From Niameybacter massiliensis (GTDB lineage Bacteria > Bacillota > Clostridia > Lachnospirales > Cellulosilyticaceae): a DNA stretch of 64,000 nucleotides. Position 1 is the stretch's first letter. Every line of letters starts with the position of its first letter. A program made the translations under genes and the position numbers. Positions 8,216 to 16,417 of this stretch are shown here, one piece after another. Location of the stretch: assembly GCF_001282685.1 (NCBI RefSeq), contig NZ_LN875035.1:1096250-1160249 (forward strand). Direction: 5' to 3'. The notes beneath the pieces were generated by a model that worked only from the letters and a program-made list of their open reading frames with translations, was not told the origin of the DNA and searched no databases.

Positions 8216-8443
8216 TTATGAAAATGTAGGAATTGGGTCTCCATCACCCTCACCTGCAATAGGTGGTACTGGTCTTCTAGCACAAGTTAATTCATGCTCA
8301 TTTCTAGCATTTTTAGTCCAAAAGCGCTCACAGCAATATTTGCACGCATAGAAAATTTTAGCATTTGCATTTAAATCTTCATCCTCATGTGTACTTTGTA
8401 CACCTAACCCCATAACTTGAGGTATTTTCCATTCTTTTTTCAT
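8216..8443 (-). CDS. RiPP precursor 3, C2HC zinc-finger-like core
   Basis: A 75-residue peptide with leader MKKEWKIPQVMGLGVQST (W5, P8, V10, L13, T18). An acidic linker follows. The core contains C34-x2-C37-x12-H50-x3-C54 with Phe at position 41, which is the spacing of a classical zinc finger with Cys as the last ligand. An Arg/Pro segment and an acidic tail ending PIPTFS follow. The ATG is preceded by GGGAGG. The gene has its own terminator and lies directly downstream of the kinase gene. A leader suited to PqqD binding fused to a zinc-finger-like core is not a known RiPP class to me. Confidence 0.82.
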   Translation of the reverse strand: MKKEWKIPQVMGLGVQSTHEDEDLNANAKIFYACKYCCERFWTKNARNEHELTCARRPVPPIAGEGDGDPIPTFS

Positions 8444-8644
8444 AATTTATTCCTCCCTATTATTTAACCTATGTACCTTGATATCTCTGGTCTCTATATT
8501 CCAAAAATACACGGTGAACACGACATAACTAGCTTACCACTTTTATCCCAACATCCACAATTATACATATCTATACACATCTACTTATTATTTATATATA
8601 TATCTTATACACTGTATATGGGTTCATCAATCGTCGATTAATTT

Positions 8645-9553
8645 TTAAGACGCATCCATTATTTCTTCTATACACCTAATCTGTTCTTCCACAGTAAATC
8701 CCACTCTAGGTCTTTTAATCTTATAAAATTGCACATGCTTGGCAATCTCTACACATTGCTTAAAATACTCAGGTGCTAGCCCTAGTGAAGGTAAGAATTC
8801 TGCGCGGTATACATTTTTCATAATGTATTGAAGCTTCTCTTGCCCTTTGATCATTTCTATTCCTACTTGTTCTACATCACTTGGAACAACTTCACATATA
8901 GCTTGTAGTGGTGTATCTACCTCTTGAAAATCTTCAAAAGCAGGTACAATATATTTCACTTTATTATCTCCTTCAAATGAAGTATATGCCATCTTATCAT
9001 AACCTAGTTTGTTCATTGTATCCTCACAAAGCTTCTGATAAGGAAATCCACACTGTACCAATAATGTATCCTTTAAAGTTGTAGCTGCCACATCATCAGT
9101 CAAAAACTTATATCCCTTTTGCCTCAAAGCCGTCGTAAGTGTAGACTTGCCTGCACCTCTATCTCCTGTAATGACAATCGCCTTATCTCTCATGACAACC
9201 GTACCACCATGAATGGCAACCTTCTTACGCTGAATCATAATAAATCCTAAACAGCTACACATTAAAAATATTTTTAACAGTTGCTTATCACACCCCTTAC
9301 AAGGCTCATAAGAAATATGATTTCCCTTAGTAATACGGTATGTTGCAACATTTGGAATATTGAACCATATATCTTGTGGTGACATATAGCTTTTACGTCC
9401 ATGGTGAATAGCATGTTTAATATTAGCACTCATTATCCTACGACGAATATATACTTTGTCAGTACTCTTTTCTTCAGATTCATCCATAAGGAATTCTGGA
9501 ATTTCTATCTCTGATTCTATTGTTAACCCATATACCTTGTATGTATAACGCAT
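8645..9553 (-). CDS. HprK-like kinase, probable precursor C-terminal Ser kinase
   Basis: A 302-residue HPr-kinase-related protein. Landmarks are the conserved HGG at 115-117, the P-loop GDRGAGKST at 130-138 and the paired acids TDDV near 152-155. It lacks the rest of the HprK/P phosphatase hallmark regions. Relatives in paeninodin-type lasso clusters phosphorylate the C-terminal Ser of the precursor peptide (established for paeninodin). Every precursor around this gene ends in Ser, which makes the same role likely here. It lies between precursors 3 and 4, all leftward. The RBS before the ATG at 9553 is AAGAGGTG. Confidence 0.87.
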   Translation of the reverse strand: MRYTYKVYGLTIESEIEIPEFLMDESEEKSTDKVYIRRRIMSANIKHAIHHGRKSYMSPQDIWFNIPNVATYRITKGNHISYEPCKGCDKQLLKIFLMCSCLGFIMIQRKKVAIHGGTVVMRDKAIVITGDRGAGKSTLTTALRQKGYKFLTDDVAATTLKDTLLVQCGFPYQKLCEDTMNKLGYDKMAYTSFEGDNKVKYIVPAFEDFQEVDTPLQAICEVVPSDVEQVGIEMIKGQEKLQYIMKNVYRAEFLPSLGLAPEYFKQCVEIAKHVQFYKIKRPRVGFTVEEQIRCIEEIMDAS

Positions 9554-9669
9554 ATTACACCTCTTTTATCTTAAATTATAAATTGTTTAGTATATATTAA
9601 CACGTATTAATGAGCATATATATTATATAGTTATATAACTATATTTTTTTAGATTATATTACACATATT

Positions 9670-9721
9670 ACTAAAAAAGTTAAGTGAATAACCCTATGGG
9701 CATTCACTTAACTTTTTTAGT
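9670..9721 (-). terminator. terminator of precursor 4
   Basis: A perfect 20-bp stem (ACTAAAAAAGTTAAGTGAAT and complement) around a 12-nt loop with a T run, 16 bases after the precursor 4 stop. It may allow partial read-through into the kinase gene. Confidence 0.85.
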
Positions 9722-9736
9722 ATTTATTATCAAAGA

Positions 9737-9976
9737 TTAAGAATAAAAATAATGAATATGTTCTTGATTACCTTGCAAAGTACACCCATACTTCTCAAAG
9801 TGAGTATCATACCCTTCTGCTGAATTAAATATTCTATTACAAGTGATGCATTTTACTCTTGTCCAATCGCCTGCCGCACCACCTGGTGGAGTAGCATTAA
9901 ATAGTTGGATGTCATTATCAAATGTATTACTAAGTGCTAATACTAATACTCGTGGTTGATTCCATGCTTGCTTCAT
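9737..9976 (-). CDS. RiPP precursor 4, C2HC zinc-finger-like core
   Basis: A 79-residue peptide with leader MKQAWNQPRVLVLALSNT (W5, P8, V10, L13, T18). After a Pro/Gly linker the core carries C43-x2-C46-x12-H59-x5-C65, with Phe50 four residues after the second Cys, exactly as in precursor 3. Tyr56 occupies the hydrophobic position of the zinc-finger helix. The tail is HIHYFYS, ending in Ser. GGGGGGAG precedes the ATG. The two finger-like cores share spacing but little other sequence, so the metal site seems to be the conserved element. Confidence 0.82.
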   Translation of the reverse strand: MKQAWNQPRVLVLALSNTFDNDIQLFNATPPGGAAGDWTRVKCITCNRIFNSAEGYDTHFEKYGCTLQGNQEHIHYFYS

Positions 9977-10140
9977 TCTTTCTCCCCCCTCTCCATTGAC
10001 TTCTGAGCTAAGCTACACTTATATTTTACTAAATTGCTATATTGTGTCAATTATATAGTTCTATACAAATCCTTGTATTTAAACAAATAAATGTTACAAA
10101 ATGGTTCTTCACCAAAAACTGTATTTGCTAGAAAATAGAG
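9977..10140. other. AT-rich intergenic region
   Basis: Lies between the divergent precursor 4 gene and the transposase remnant. It probably holds the precursor 4 promoter, but no convincing -35/-10 pair was picked out. Confidence 0.4.
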
Positions 10141-10233
10141 ATTGCTAATTATCAGCAATACCGCTTTACTAATGCTTCTGTTGAAGAAAGAAATAACAAA
10201 ATCAAAGTATGTATAAATGTAAGTATTATTATA
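10141..10233 (+). pseudogene. possible C-terminal remnant of an ISL3-type transposase
   Basis: One frame reads YQQYRFTNASVEERNNKIK. This resembles the conserved TNG.VEG.NNKIK motif near the C-terminus of ISL3/IS204-family transposases. The remainder of the gene is absent and the frame decays on both sides. No terminal repeats were seen. It suggests an old insertion event next to the RiPP cluster; the match is short. Confidence 0.4.
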
Positions 10234-10317
10234 ATATTTTTCATTTTCCTCACCATTTGTACTAGCTTTTTCATATTATATAATAAACGACAATTTAAGT
10301 GTAAGGAGGAGTTATGC

Positions 10318-10656
10318 ATGGCATTTCTTGATTTATTCGGTTTAAAAAATTATTTCTATACCAAAGAAGAGATAGACACTAAACTCTCATCAATTGAGTC
10401 TGGTGCTCAAGGCCCTCAAGGAGTTAAAGGTGACACTGGCGCTCAAGGTGCTCAAGGCCCTCAAGGGGTTAAAGGCGATACTGGAACATTTGATGCAACT
10501 ACACAGTTTGATGCTCTCACTACTGATGCAAAAACAATCATTGCAGCTATTAACGAACTTCAAGCTAAAATACCTTCAATTTGGATTGGCACCCAAGCTG
10601 AGTATGATGCATTAGCAACAAAAGATGAAAATACCTTATACTTCATTAAATCTTAA
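10318..10656 (+). CDS. collagen-like protein, phage-fibre type
   Basis: A 112-residue protein. An N-terminal segment containing NYFYTKEEIDTKLSSIE (a common fibre trimerisation-like motif) leads to two collagen-like blocks of Gly-x-y triplets (GAQGPQGVKGDTG twice, residues about 33-56). The C-terminal segment WIGTQAEYDALATKDENTLYF is typical of phage tail-fibre and upper-fibre proteins. RBS GGAGG precedes the ATG at 10318; an overlapping ATG five bases earlier meets a stop at once. No other phage structural gene is nearby, so it may be a domesticated surface or receptor-binding protein. Confidence 0.8.
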   Translation: MAFLDLFGLKNYFYTKEEIDTKLSSIESGAQGPQGVKGDTGAQGAQGPQGVKGDTGTFDATTQFDALTTDAKTIIAAINELQAKIPSIWIGTQAEYDALATKDENTLYFIKS

Positions 10657-10806
10657 TACTGCTTATTGTATTCACATTACTCTTTATCACACAAATACCT
10701 AGATTTTATATCTTGTTACTTTGCTAAAAACTTATCATTACTTTGACAATACTGTTTATTTTATAATCTACATCATTTTCCAATTACACCCTAGTCTCTG
10801 AAATAA

Positions 10807-10859
10807 ATCCCCTGTAAGTTTTAGCTTACTCATTGCTTACGCTAAAACTTACAGGGGAT
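10807..10859. terminator. bidirectional terminator
   Basis: A perfect 19-bp stem (ATCCCCTGTAAGTTTTAGC and complement) with a 15-nt loop, between the convergent collagen-like and beta-helix genes. Confidence 0.8.
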
Positions 10860-10869
10860 CATTACGTTC

Positions 10870-13284
10870 TTATCTTATAATATCTACACTTGTGTTATCT
10901 ACATATTTAACATCTATTATCTGCGCTTCTCCATCAATTATATTATCTTTTAATGTAATCATATATGCTCCACTCGTTATATCCGTACCAGTAATTACGT
11001 TTCCTGTAGCTTGTAGAATAACATTATTTTCTAACGTTAATTCTGCTCCATCTAATCCATTCTTTGAACAATTTATAGTATAATACTTCATTGGATTTGT
11101 GTTATTAATTTTTGAATCCACAATCGTTATAGGAGTGGTTGTTCTTAGATTGATAAATTCCTTTGTTGTTACATCTATATCACAATTTTTCACTAAAATG
11201 TTGTTTTCCTTATTACTATAATTATCTAAATATAAGGTCATATCTTTCATTTTACACTTATCAAAAAGTGCATACATAGCACCTTGTGCTTTCATCCAAC
11301 AGTTATCAAATTCACATCTAATAAACTTCTTTATAGCACTTCCATGCAATTTTAAATTAAGTGCATTTATAAACTGACATTCTATATAGCTACTCCCTGT
11401 ACTTAAATAAGTTGCAAAATTAATAAATTTGCATCTTAAAAATTCAATATAACGGGGTGTTCCTATACACTCATACGTTCCACTAAATTCAAAAGTACTA
11501 TCAACTATTCTAATACCACCTGTATCCGGTATATAATTACTACGAACATAAGGTACATTTTCAATAAATATTTCATTCTTTAAAATAAAACGACTACTCT
11601 CATTTGAAAGTGCTAAGTTAGCAGTTACTAAATGTGTATTATTATATATGCGTGTATAACCTGACCTTTTAATTGTCTCATATCTCAATGTGCTTGTATT
11701 TGTTAATCTATTATTTCGTACAACATAACTTCTAGATCTTTCCCAAGCATATATGCCAATAGCCTCATTATCTTCTATAATTAAATTATGACCTGCGCAA
11801 ATCAAGAAATAATTATATGGATTTTTTTTAAAAATATTTCTTCTGAAGGTTAAATCTTGCATGAGATCCCAACCATCTTCTGCATCAAATGCACACTTCC
11901 CTAATGTATATCCACAATTTTCAAAAGTGCATCCTTCTACTAATAGATTAACAAAAGATGTTGGTGCCATTCCTACCGCCCTTATATTATTATGTTCTAT
12001 ATTTTTAAATGTACAATTAAGAGGTGTATTCAATGCAAATATCTGTATTTTTGAATCAGGTTCATTTGCTGAAAATAGTGTAATTCTCACATATTCTGCA
12101 AGTTTTGGTACATATAATCTTCTATATGCATATCCTTCAATCGTATCTAAATAATTTTTATTAGTATCATAAAAGGTTGCTTTGTATACCCAGTTATCTG
12201 TTACATTTCCTTGATAGCCTAGATATGCACCAATTTGAAAATATCCTTTTTCTTTATAATTATATTTATTAGATGCTAATGTAAGGAAGTTTTTAGAAGA
12301 ATAACGTTCACTAGACTCCATCCATACACCTTCTTGAATATCACCTAAAGCAAAATCAAAACCCACTTCATTGCCTACTACGTTAGATCTTCCAAATAGG
12401 GTACAGGTTCCATATCCTGTTATATCTTTTACAACTAAATCTTCAAAAGAATTATATTTTCCTCCATTAATTGTAACCCCATGAACACCTTCTGATTGAC
12501 CAGGTGCATTATTAAAGTCATGTTCACTCCATTCTCCTTCAATAATGCCATTTACTACGTGACAATTATAACAATCTTGCAGTTTCACTATCATCGCTGA
12601 CTCTAAAGCATTAGGATTTAATTTAAAAGTTGCACCATTCATATCTAGAATAAAATTTTTCAACTGCTCTAGTAATACAGGTGTATTTTCAGATATTCTG
12701 TACCTTCCTTCTGGAATGATAATCTTTTTATAATTCATTTCGATGGCATGTTGAATTAAACTATTTATCCCTTCTGTGGTAGCTTTTGGTTCTGTATCAT
12801 CCTTTTTAATTCCAAAGTTATCTAAATCTAATTCTGTCACTATATAGGTTAAACTTTCTTTTTCCATCTCTACTTGTTGTGTATCTATTATCATAATCTC
12901 ATTAAATAACCTATGTGACTTACACCCATACCTATCTACAACTTGGAAAGCTAGTAAATGTTCTCCTAACTCTATCTTACCAAGGTCTACAGTATTATCT
13001 CCAGCTTTTATTCCTGATATCTCATACTTCTTCTCATCAATCCAGTACAATAGCCTAAAGGTTTCACTATAATTATTTTCTCGATATTCCTGTTGTAAGT
13101 AATCTGTTACATAGTAATTAATGATAACATTTTCACTACTATCAACTATTGGCTGTATATAATAATTCGCGATATAGGGGACTTCATTAATATTTATTTT
13201 CTTCTCTATACTACCACTTAACAGCTGTTCACCTAGGTAAATTTTCTGAATTAAATTAGGACCATAGTATACCTCTACGCTCAC
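10870..13284 (-). CDS. large right-handed beta-helix surface protein
   Basis: An 804-residue protein. Residues 1-150 look like a beta-rich attachment domain (MSVEVYYGPNLIQKIYLGE) and residues 165-800 like a right-handed parallel beta-helix. In the helix there are recurring short strands with Asn and Asp turns (GVTINGGKYNSFEDLVVKDI, IEDNEAIGIYAW, YVVRNNRLTNTSTLRYE, FLRCKFINF, FIRCEFDNCW). The fold is shared by pectate lyases and phage tailspikes, so polysaccharide binding or cleavage is likely. There is no signal peptide. It is next to the polysaccharide operon on the same strand, but terminators separate them. A role acting on the cell's own or a rival's polysaccharide is inference. Confidence 0.75.
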   Translation of the reverse strand: MSVEVYYGPNLIQKIYLGEQLLSGSIEKKININEVPYIANYYIQPIVDSSENVIINYYVTDYLQQEYRENNYSETFRLLYWIDEKKYEISGIKAGDNTVDLGKIELGEHLLAFQVVDRYGCKSHRLFNEIMIIDTQQVEMEKESLTYIVTELDLDNFGIKKDDTEPKATTEGINSLIQHAIEMNYKKIIIPEGRYRISENTPVLLEQLKNFILDMNGATFKLNPNALESAMIVKLQDCYNCHVVNGIIEGEWSEHDFNNAPGQSEGVHGVTINGGKYNSFEDLVVKDITGYGTCTLFGRSNVVGNEVGFDFALGDIQEGVWMESSERYSSKNFLTLASNKYNYKEKGYFQIGAYLGYQGNVTDNWVYKATFYDTNKNYLDTIEGYAYRRLYVPKLAEYVRITLFSANEPDSKIQIFALNTPLNCTFKNIEHNNIRAVGMAPTSFVNLLVEGCTFENCGYTLGKCAFDAEDGWDLMQDLTFRRNIFKKNPYNYFLICAGHNLIIEDNEAIGIYAWERSRSYVVRNNRLTNTSTLRYETIKRSGYTRIYNNTHLVTANLALSNESSRFILKNEIFIENVPYVRSNYIPDTGGIRIVDSTFEFSGTYECIGTPRYIEFLRCKFINFATYLSTGSSYIECQFINALNLKLHGSAIKKFIRCEFDNCWMKAQGAMYALFDKCKMKDMTLYLDNYSNKENNILVKNCDIDVTTKEFINLRTTTPITIVDSKINNTNPMKYYTINCSKNGLDGAELTLENNVILQATGNVITGTDITSGAYMITLKDNIIDGEAQIIDVKYVDNTSVDIIR

Positions 13285-13430
13285 ATTACTACCTCCTCCA
13301 TATTATTGTTACTTCCACCCTTACCTACTCTCTTCTTATCTGTTACCTCCCTCTTATCCTTAAACTTTCAGCTACTATAGCATATGCTTATGCCTGTAAT
13401 AAAAGTGCTTACTCTAGACAAACTTGTATA

Positions 13431-13483
13431 AAAAATAGGAGCAGTTGTTAGAACCTTGATTCTTAACAACTACTTCTATTTTT
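13431..13483 (-). terminator. terminator of the polysaccharide operon
   Basis: A 22-bp stem with a few G-U pairs (AAAAATAGGAGCAGTTGTTA against its partner at 13461-13483), overlapping the stop of the last glycosyltransferase, with T residues after it on the minus strand. It marks the 3' end of the long leftward operon. Confidence 0.8.
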
Positions 13484-14540
13484 AAAGGTGTATATAGGTA
13501 GCAAGCTTAATAACTTTTTGTCGCTTGCAAAATTTCTGATTCCCTTCTTCTCCAATTCTAAATAAATACTCAACATTATTGTTTTCAATAGCATCCAGAT
13601 ACTCTGTATCAAAATATCTTCTCGCACCTTCATTGTTTATAGATTCTCTTATATTAGAATCATCAATATACTGTCTTATCATATCCTGAATTGCCATCCT
13701 ATCGTGTTCTCCTCTAAAACAATTTTGGAGACATGTCTTAAACGTATTTAATAGCATGATACTTATACCATTCATTCTCTTTTGCTCTGTATCTTTATAA
13801 TAGCTTTCGATAACCTCTTTCTGTATCTCATAGCACCTAACTGTGTCACTAAACAGATAAGGCATATATCTCGAAGTAAATCCGCCACTTCGATAATAAT
13901 AAACACACTTAGGAAGTATACTCACTGTTTTAGCATTTAAAAAAATACCCATATTATAGAATAAATCTTCTCCTAAAAATTTTATTCCGTCAAGATATGT
14001 ATGACTATGCTTTAGAAGAGATTTTTTATATAACTTTGCACACAATGAGGAAGGAAAAGGATGTCCATGTAGATAAGCACTTGTCAGATATGTATTTATA
14101 TCTTCATTTCTATATATCTTCCTCTCTTTAAAATAAGCACTTGTGTTTGCTTGTTTAATCATTGCTGTGTTGCTTAAAACTTTGTATTGATTCGCTACTA
14201 CTACATCTGCATTACTTATAACTGCTTCATCATAGAGTAGCTTTATTGCATTTTTATTAATCCAATCATCTGCATCTACATGCATAATGTATTTTGCTCT
14301 TGCAGTGTCAACACCCCTCTGACGGGTTAGTATACTTCCTTCATTCATTTTATCTATTACTCGTATACGCCTATCTTTTTTTTCATATTCCCTACAAATC
14401 TCTAAACTTGTATCTTTAGAACCATCATTTACTAATATAAGCTCGAATTCTTCAAAACTTTGTTTTAGAATGGATTTAATACATTTTTTTAAATACTTCT
14501 CAGCATTATAAATAGGTACAATTACACTTACTTTGCACAT
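13482..14540 (-). CDS. family 2 glycosyltransferase
   Basis: A GT-A glycosyltransferase of about 352 residues. The N-terminus reads CKVSVIVPIYNAEKYLKKCI, then ELILVNDGSKDTS and the DxD-like HVDADDWIN. The start at 14540 is chosen because AAGGAG precedes it; the GTG at 14558 lies before that site. It transfers an unknown sugar to the growing repeat unit at the inner membrane face. It is the last gene of the polysaccharide operon and is separated from the flippase by a gene remnant and about 220 non-coding bases. Confidence 0.88.
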   Translation of the reverse strand: MCKVSVIVPIYNAEKYLKKCIKSILKQSFEEFELILVNDGSKDTSLEICREYEKKDRRIRVIDKMNEGSILTRQRGVDTARAKYIMHVDADDWINKNAIKLLYDEAVISNADVVVANQYKVLSNTAMIKQANTSAYFKERKIYRNEDINTYLTSAYLHGHPFPSSLCAKLYKKSLLKHSHTYLDGIKFLGEDLFYNMGIFLNAKTVSILPKCVYYYRSGGFTSRYMPYLFSDTVRCYEIQKEVIESYYKDTEQKRMNGISIMLLNTFKTCLQNCFRGEHDRMAIQDMIRQYIDDSNIRESINNEGARRYFDTEYLDAIENNNVEYLFRIGEEGNQKFCKRQKVIKLATYIHL

Positions 14541-14557
14541 CATTGGCTCCTTTTTCA

Positions 14558-14635
14558 CTATTCTTTAATTTCTTCTAAATAGGATTGTATTATTTGAGGA
14601 CGCTCCGTAGCAAATTCTCTAAGTTTTTCATCTTT
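14558..14635 (-). pseudogene. C-terminal remnant of a deleted operon gene
   Basis: In one frame the sequence reads DEKLREFATERPQIIQSYLE followed by EIKE and a stop that overlaps the start region of the next glycosyltransferase. It has the composition of a true C-terminus, but an in-frame stop lies just upstream and no body is present. It is most simply the tail left after deletion of a gene between the flippase and the last glycosyltransferase. The parent family is not recognised. Confidence 0.5.
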
Positions 14636-14857
14636 TTCTTATACATTGTAAGGTTTTAATTTTTGTTTATAAATTATACTTTATTCATATGACATATAAG
14701 ATACATACTATAACAAAGGTTACGAAAATAAGAAGTTGATAATTTAATTTATACATAGTATTTAAAGGAGATTTTAAAAAACATATGTATTGACTATAAA
14801 TTCATTGAATATATACTATATCACCCTATATTACAACCATTAAACATCCCTTCTCTT
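14636..14857. other. AT-rich non-coding scar
   Basis: About 220 bases, very AT-rich, without open frames or clear hairpins, in an operon where gene gaps are otherwise 0-90 bases. This agrees with decay of a lost gene. Confidence 0.5.
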
Positions 14858-16417
14858 TTAGCTCATTACCTTATCTTGCGTGTATTTTACAACTTTATTT
14901 TGTAAAGCTTTAAATTGTATCTTAGCTACATTCATTAAATATTGAAATTCCCTAGTTCTAAAGAATACTAGCATATAAATTACATTTATTACAATTACAC
15001 AGATCATTCCTCTTACGACTAAAGATATAAAACTCTCACCTCTTGTAAATATTCTACATAAACCTGTTGTTATCCATCCAGTCCCAAGCATAATAAGTGT
15101 ATACACTGCATATTTTATAAAAAATTTACGTACTGGAATGTCAAAAAGCTCTCTATATAAGATTCTAGCCTGATTCCAAAATGGTACTGCCAATGTACTT
15201 ATAGTTGTTCCAATAAAAACACCTACTAGTCCAAAATATTTAATCAAAACTAAAGATGCTCCTAAATTTATTACACCCTCAACTGCAGGTGCATACTTGT
15301 CTTGTACAAAAAGACCTGCTTTACTCTTAAAAGTACCAATTACGCTTCGAATTCCACTTAAATAAAAATTGATGAGTATTATAAAAAATGTTATTTTGTC
15401 TAAAAGAAATCCTTCTCCAATCCACCAATTTATAAAGGGTTCTAATAAATTAAATAGAAATATACATGCAAATGAATATATCCAAAAGCTAATTAAATAT
15501 GTAGTTTTAAATACGTCATACACTTTTCTATTATCTTCTGTCGCTATTAGATTTCCAACTCCAGCTCCAATCCCCCCTACAATAGGTCCAAGTAGTGCAC
15601 TTAATTGACTAATAACCATTGTGTAATTAGAATAAAATCCAACTATCTTAACCCCAATAAAAGTAGAAATCAGAATATTATCTGTACTACACACTAGATA
15701 ACCACCTATGTTATGGAAGAACATTGCTTTGACATTCTTATTAATATTCTCTTTAGTATCTTGATCAATCTTATGCCTGCCCTTGTTTCTTATATATGGA
15801 TAGCGTTTATGAACAACATAAGTATTCACCATATTTTGTACGATAAATATTACCAATTCTATAAATAAGAATCCCAAGTAATTGTGCGTGACTTTTAATA
15901 TAAAAATCTTAGCAATGGTAGTGATTATTTGAAATATCATATTATTTCTGGCAAGTAAATATCCTTTTTGGTCAGCATTAATCAATGCCCATTTATAAGC
16001 ATTTAGATAAGAAACTATATTCTTAGTAACAAAAATCGCATAAACTATTACCATTTCCGGTATTACTGTATCCGTTTTCATAAACTTTCCCAAAAGTGGA
16101 TATAGAATTATGCTCATACCTAGCATGATAATTGTCAAAATCCCATAGGCTTTTTTATAAAGATGTACTAATGCAGTTATTTTTCCCCTATCATTTTCTG
16201 CTAATGGTTTGTATAAGTTATAAACAATGCTAATACCTATACCACTTTCAATGAGTACCATCATTGATAATACATTTGTCAATAAACCATTTATCCCCAA
16301 ATATTCTGCACCTAAATTATCAATAAATACTTTCCTCGATACAAATCCTAAAATAATAATAATAACTTGCGAAATTAAACTCATAGATATGTTTTTAACT
16401 GCATTTTGTGTTCTCAT
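14858..16417 (-). CDS. Wzx-like polysaccharide flippase
   Basis: A 519-residue membrane protein of the MATE/MOP oligosaccharide flippase type with about 12-14 membrane segments. It starts MRTQNAVKNISMSLISQVI and carries the typical EYLGINGLLTNVLSM segment after the first helix. It should move the lipid-linked repeat unit to the outer face for polymerisation. It overlaps the upstream glycosyltransferase by 23 bases, showing translational coupling. It pairs functionally with the EpsG-like polymerase of the same operon. Confidence 0.9.
   Translation of the reverse strand: MRTQNAVKNISMSLISQVIIIILGFVSRKVFIDNLGAEYLGINGLLTNVLSMMVLIESGIGISIVYNLYKPLAENDRGKITALVHLYKKAYGILTIIMLGMSIILYPLLGKFMKTDTVIPEMVIVYAIFVTKNIVSYLNAYKWALINADQKGYLLARNNMIFQIITTIAKIFILKVTHNYLGFLFIELVIFIVQNMVNTYVVHKRYPYIRNKGRHKIDQDTKENINKNVKAMFFHNIGGYLVCSTDNILISTFIGVKIVGFYSNYTMVISQLSALLGPIVGGIGAGVGNLIATEDNRKVYDVFKTTYLISFWIYSFACIFLFNLLEPFINWWIGEGFLLDKITFFIILINFYLSGIRSVIGTFKSKAGLFVQDKYAPAVEGVINLGASLVLIKYFGLVGVFIGTTISTLAVPFWNQARILYRELFDIPVRKFFIKYAVYTLIMLGTGWITTGLCRIFTRGESFISLVVRGMICVIVINVIYMLVFFRTREFQYLMNVAKIQFKALQNKVVKYTQDKVMS

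Noticed and set aside
3478-9976. Calling the precursors lasso peptides
   Set aside because: The leader fits paeninodin-type precursors, but no cyclase is present and no core has the required N-terminal residue and ring-closing Glu or Asp at 7-9 after a suitable leader Thr.
10394-10615. Leu/Lys-rich 73-codon frame
   Set aside because: It is a shifted frame of the collagen-like repeats; the Gly-x-y frame has the ribosome binding site and fibre-like ends.
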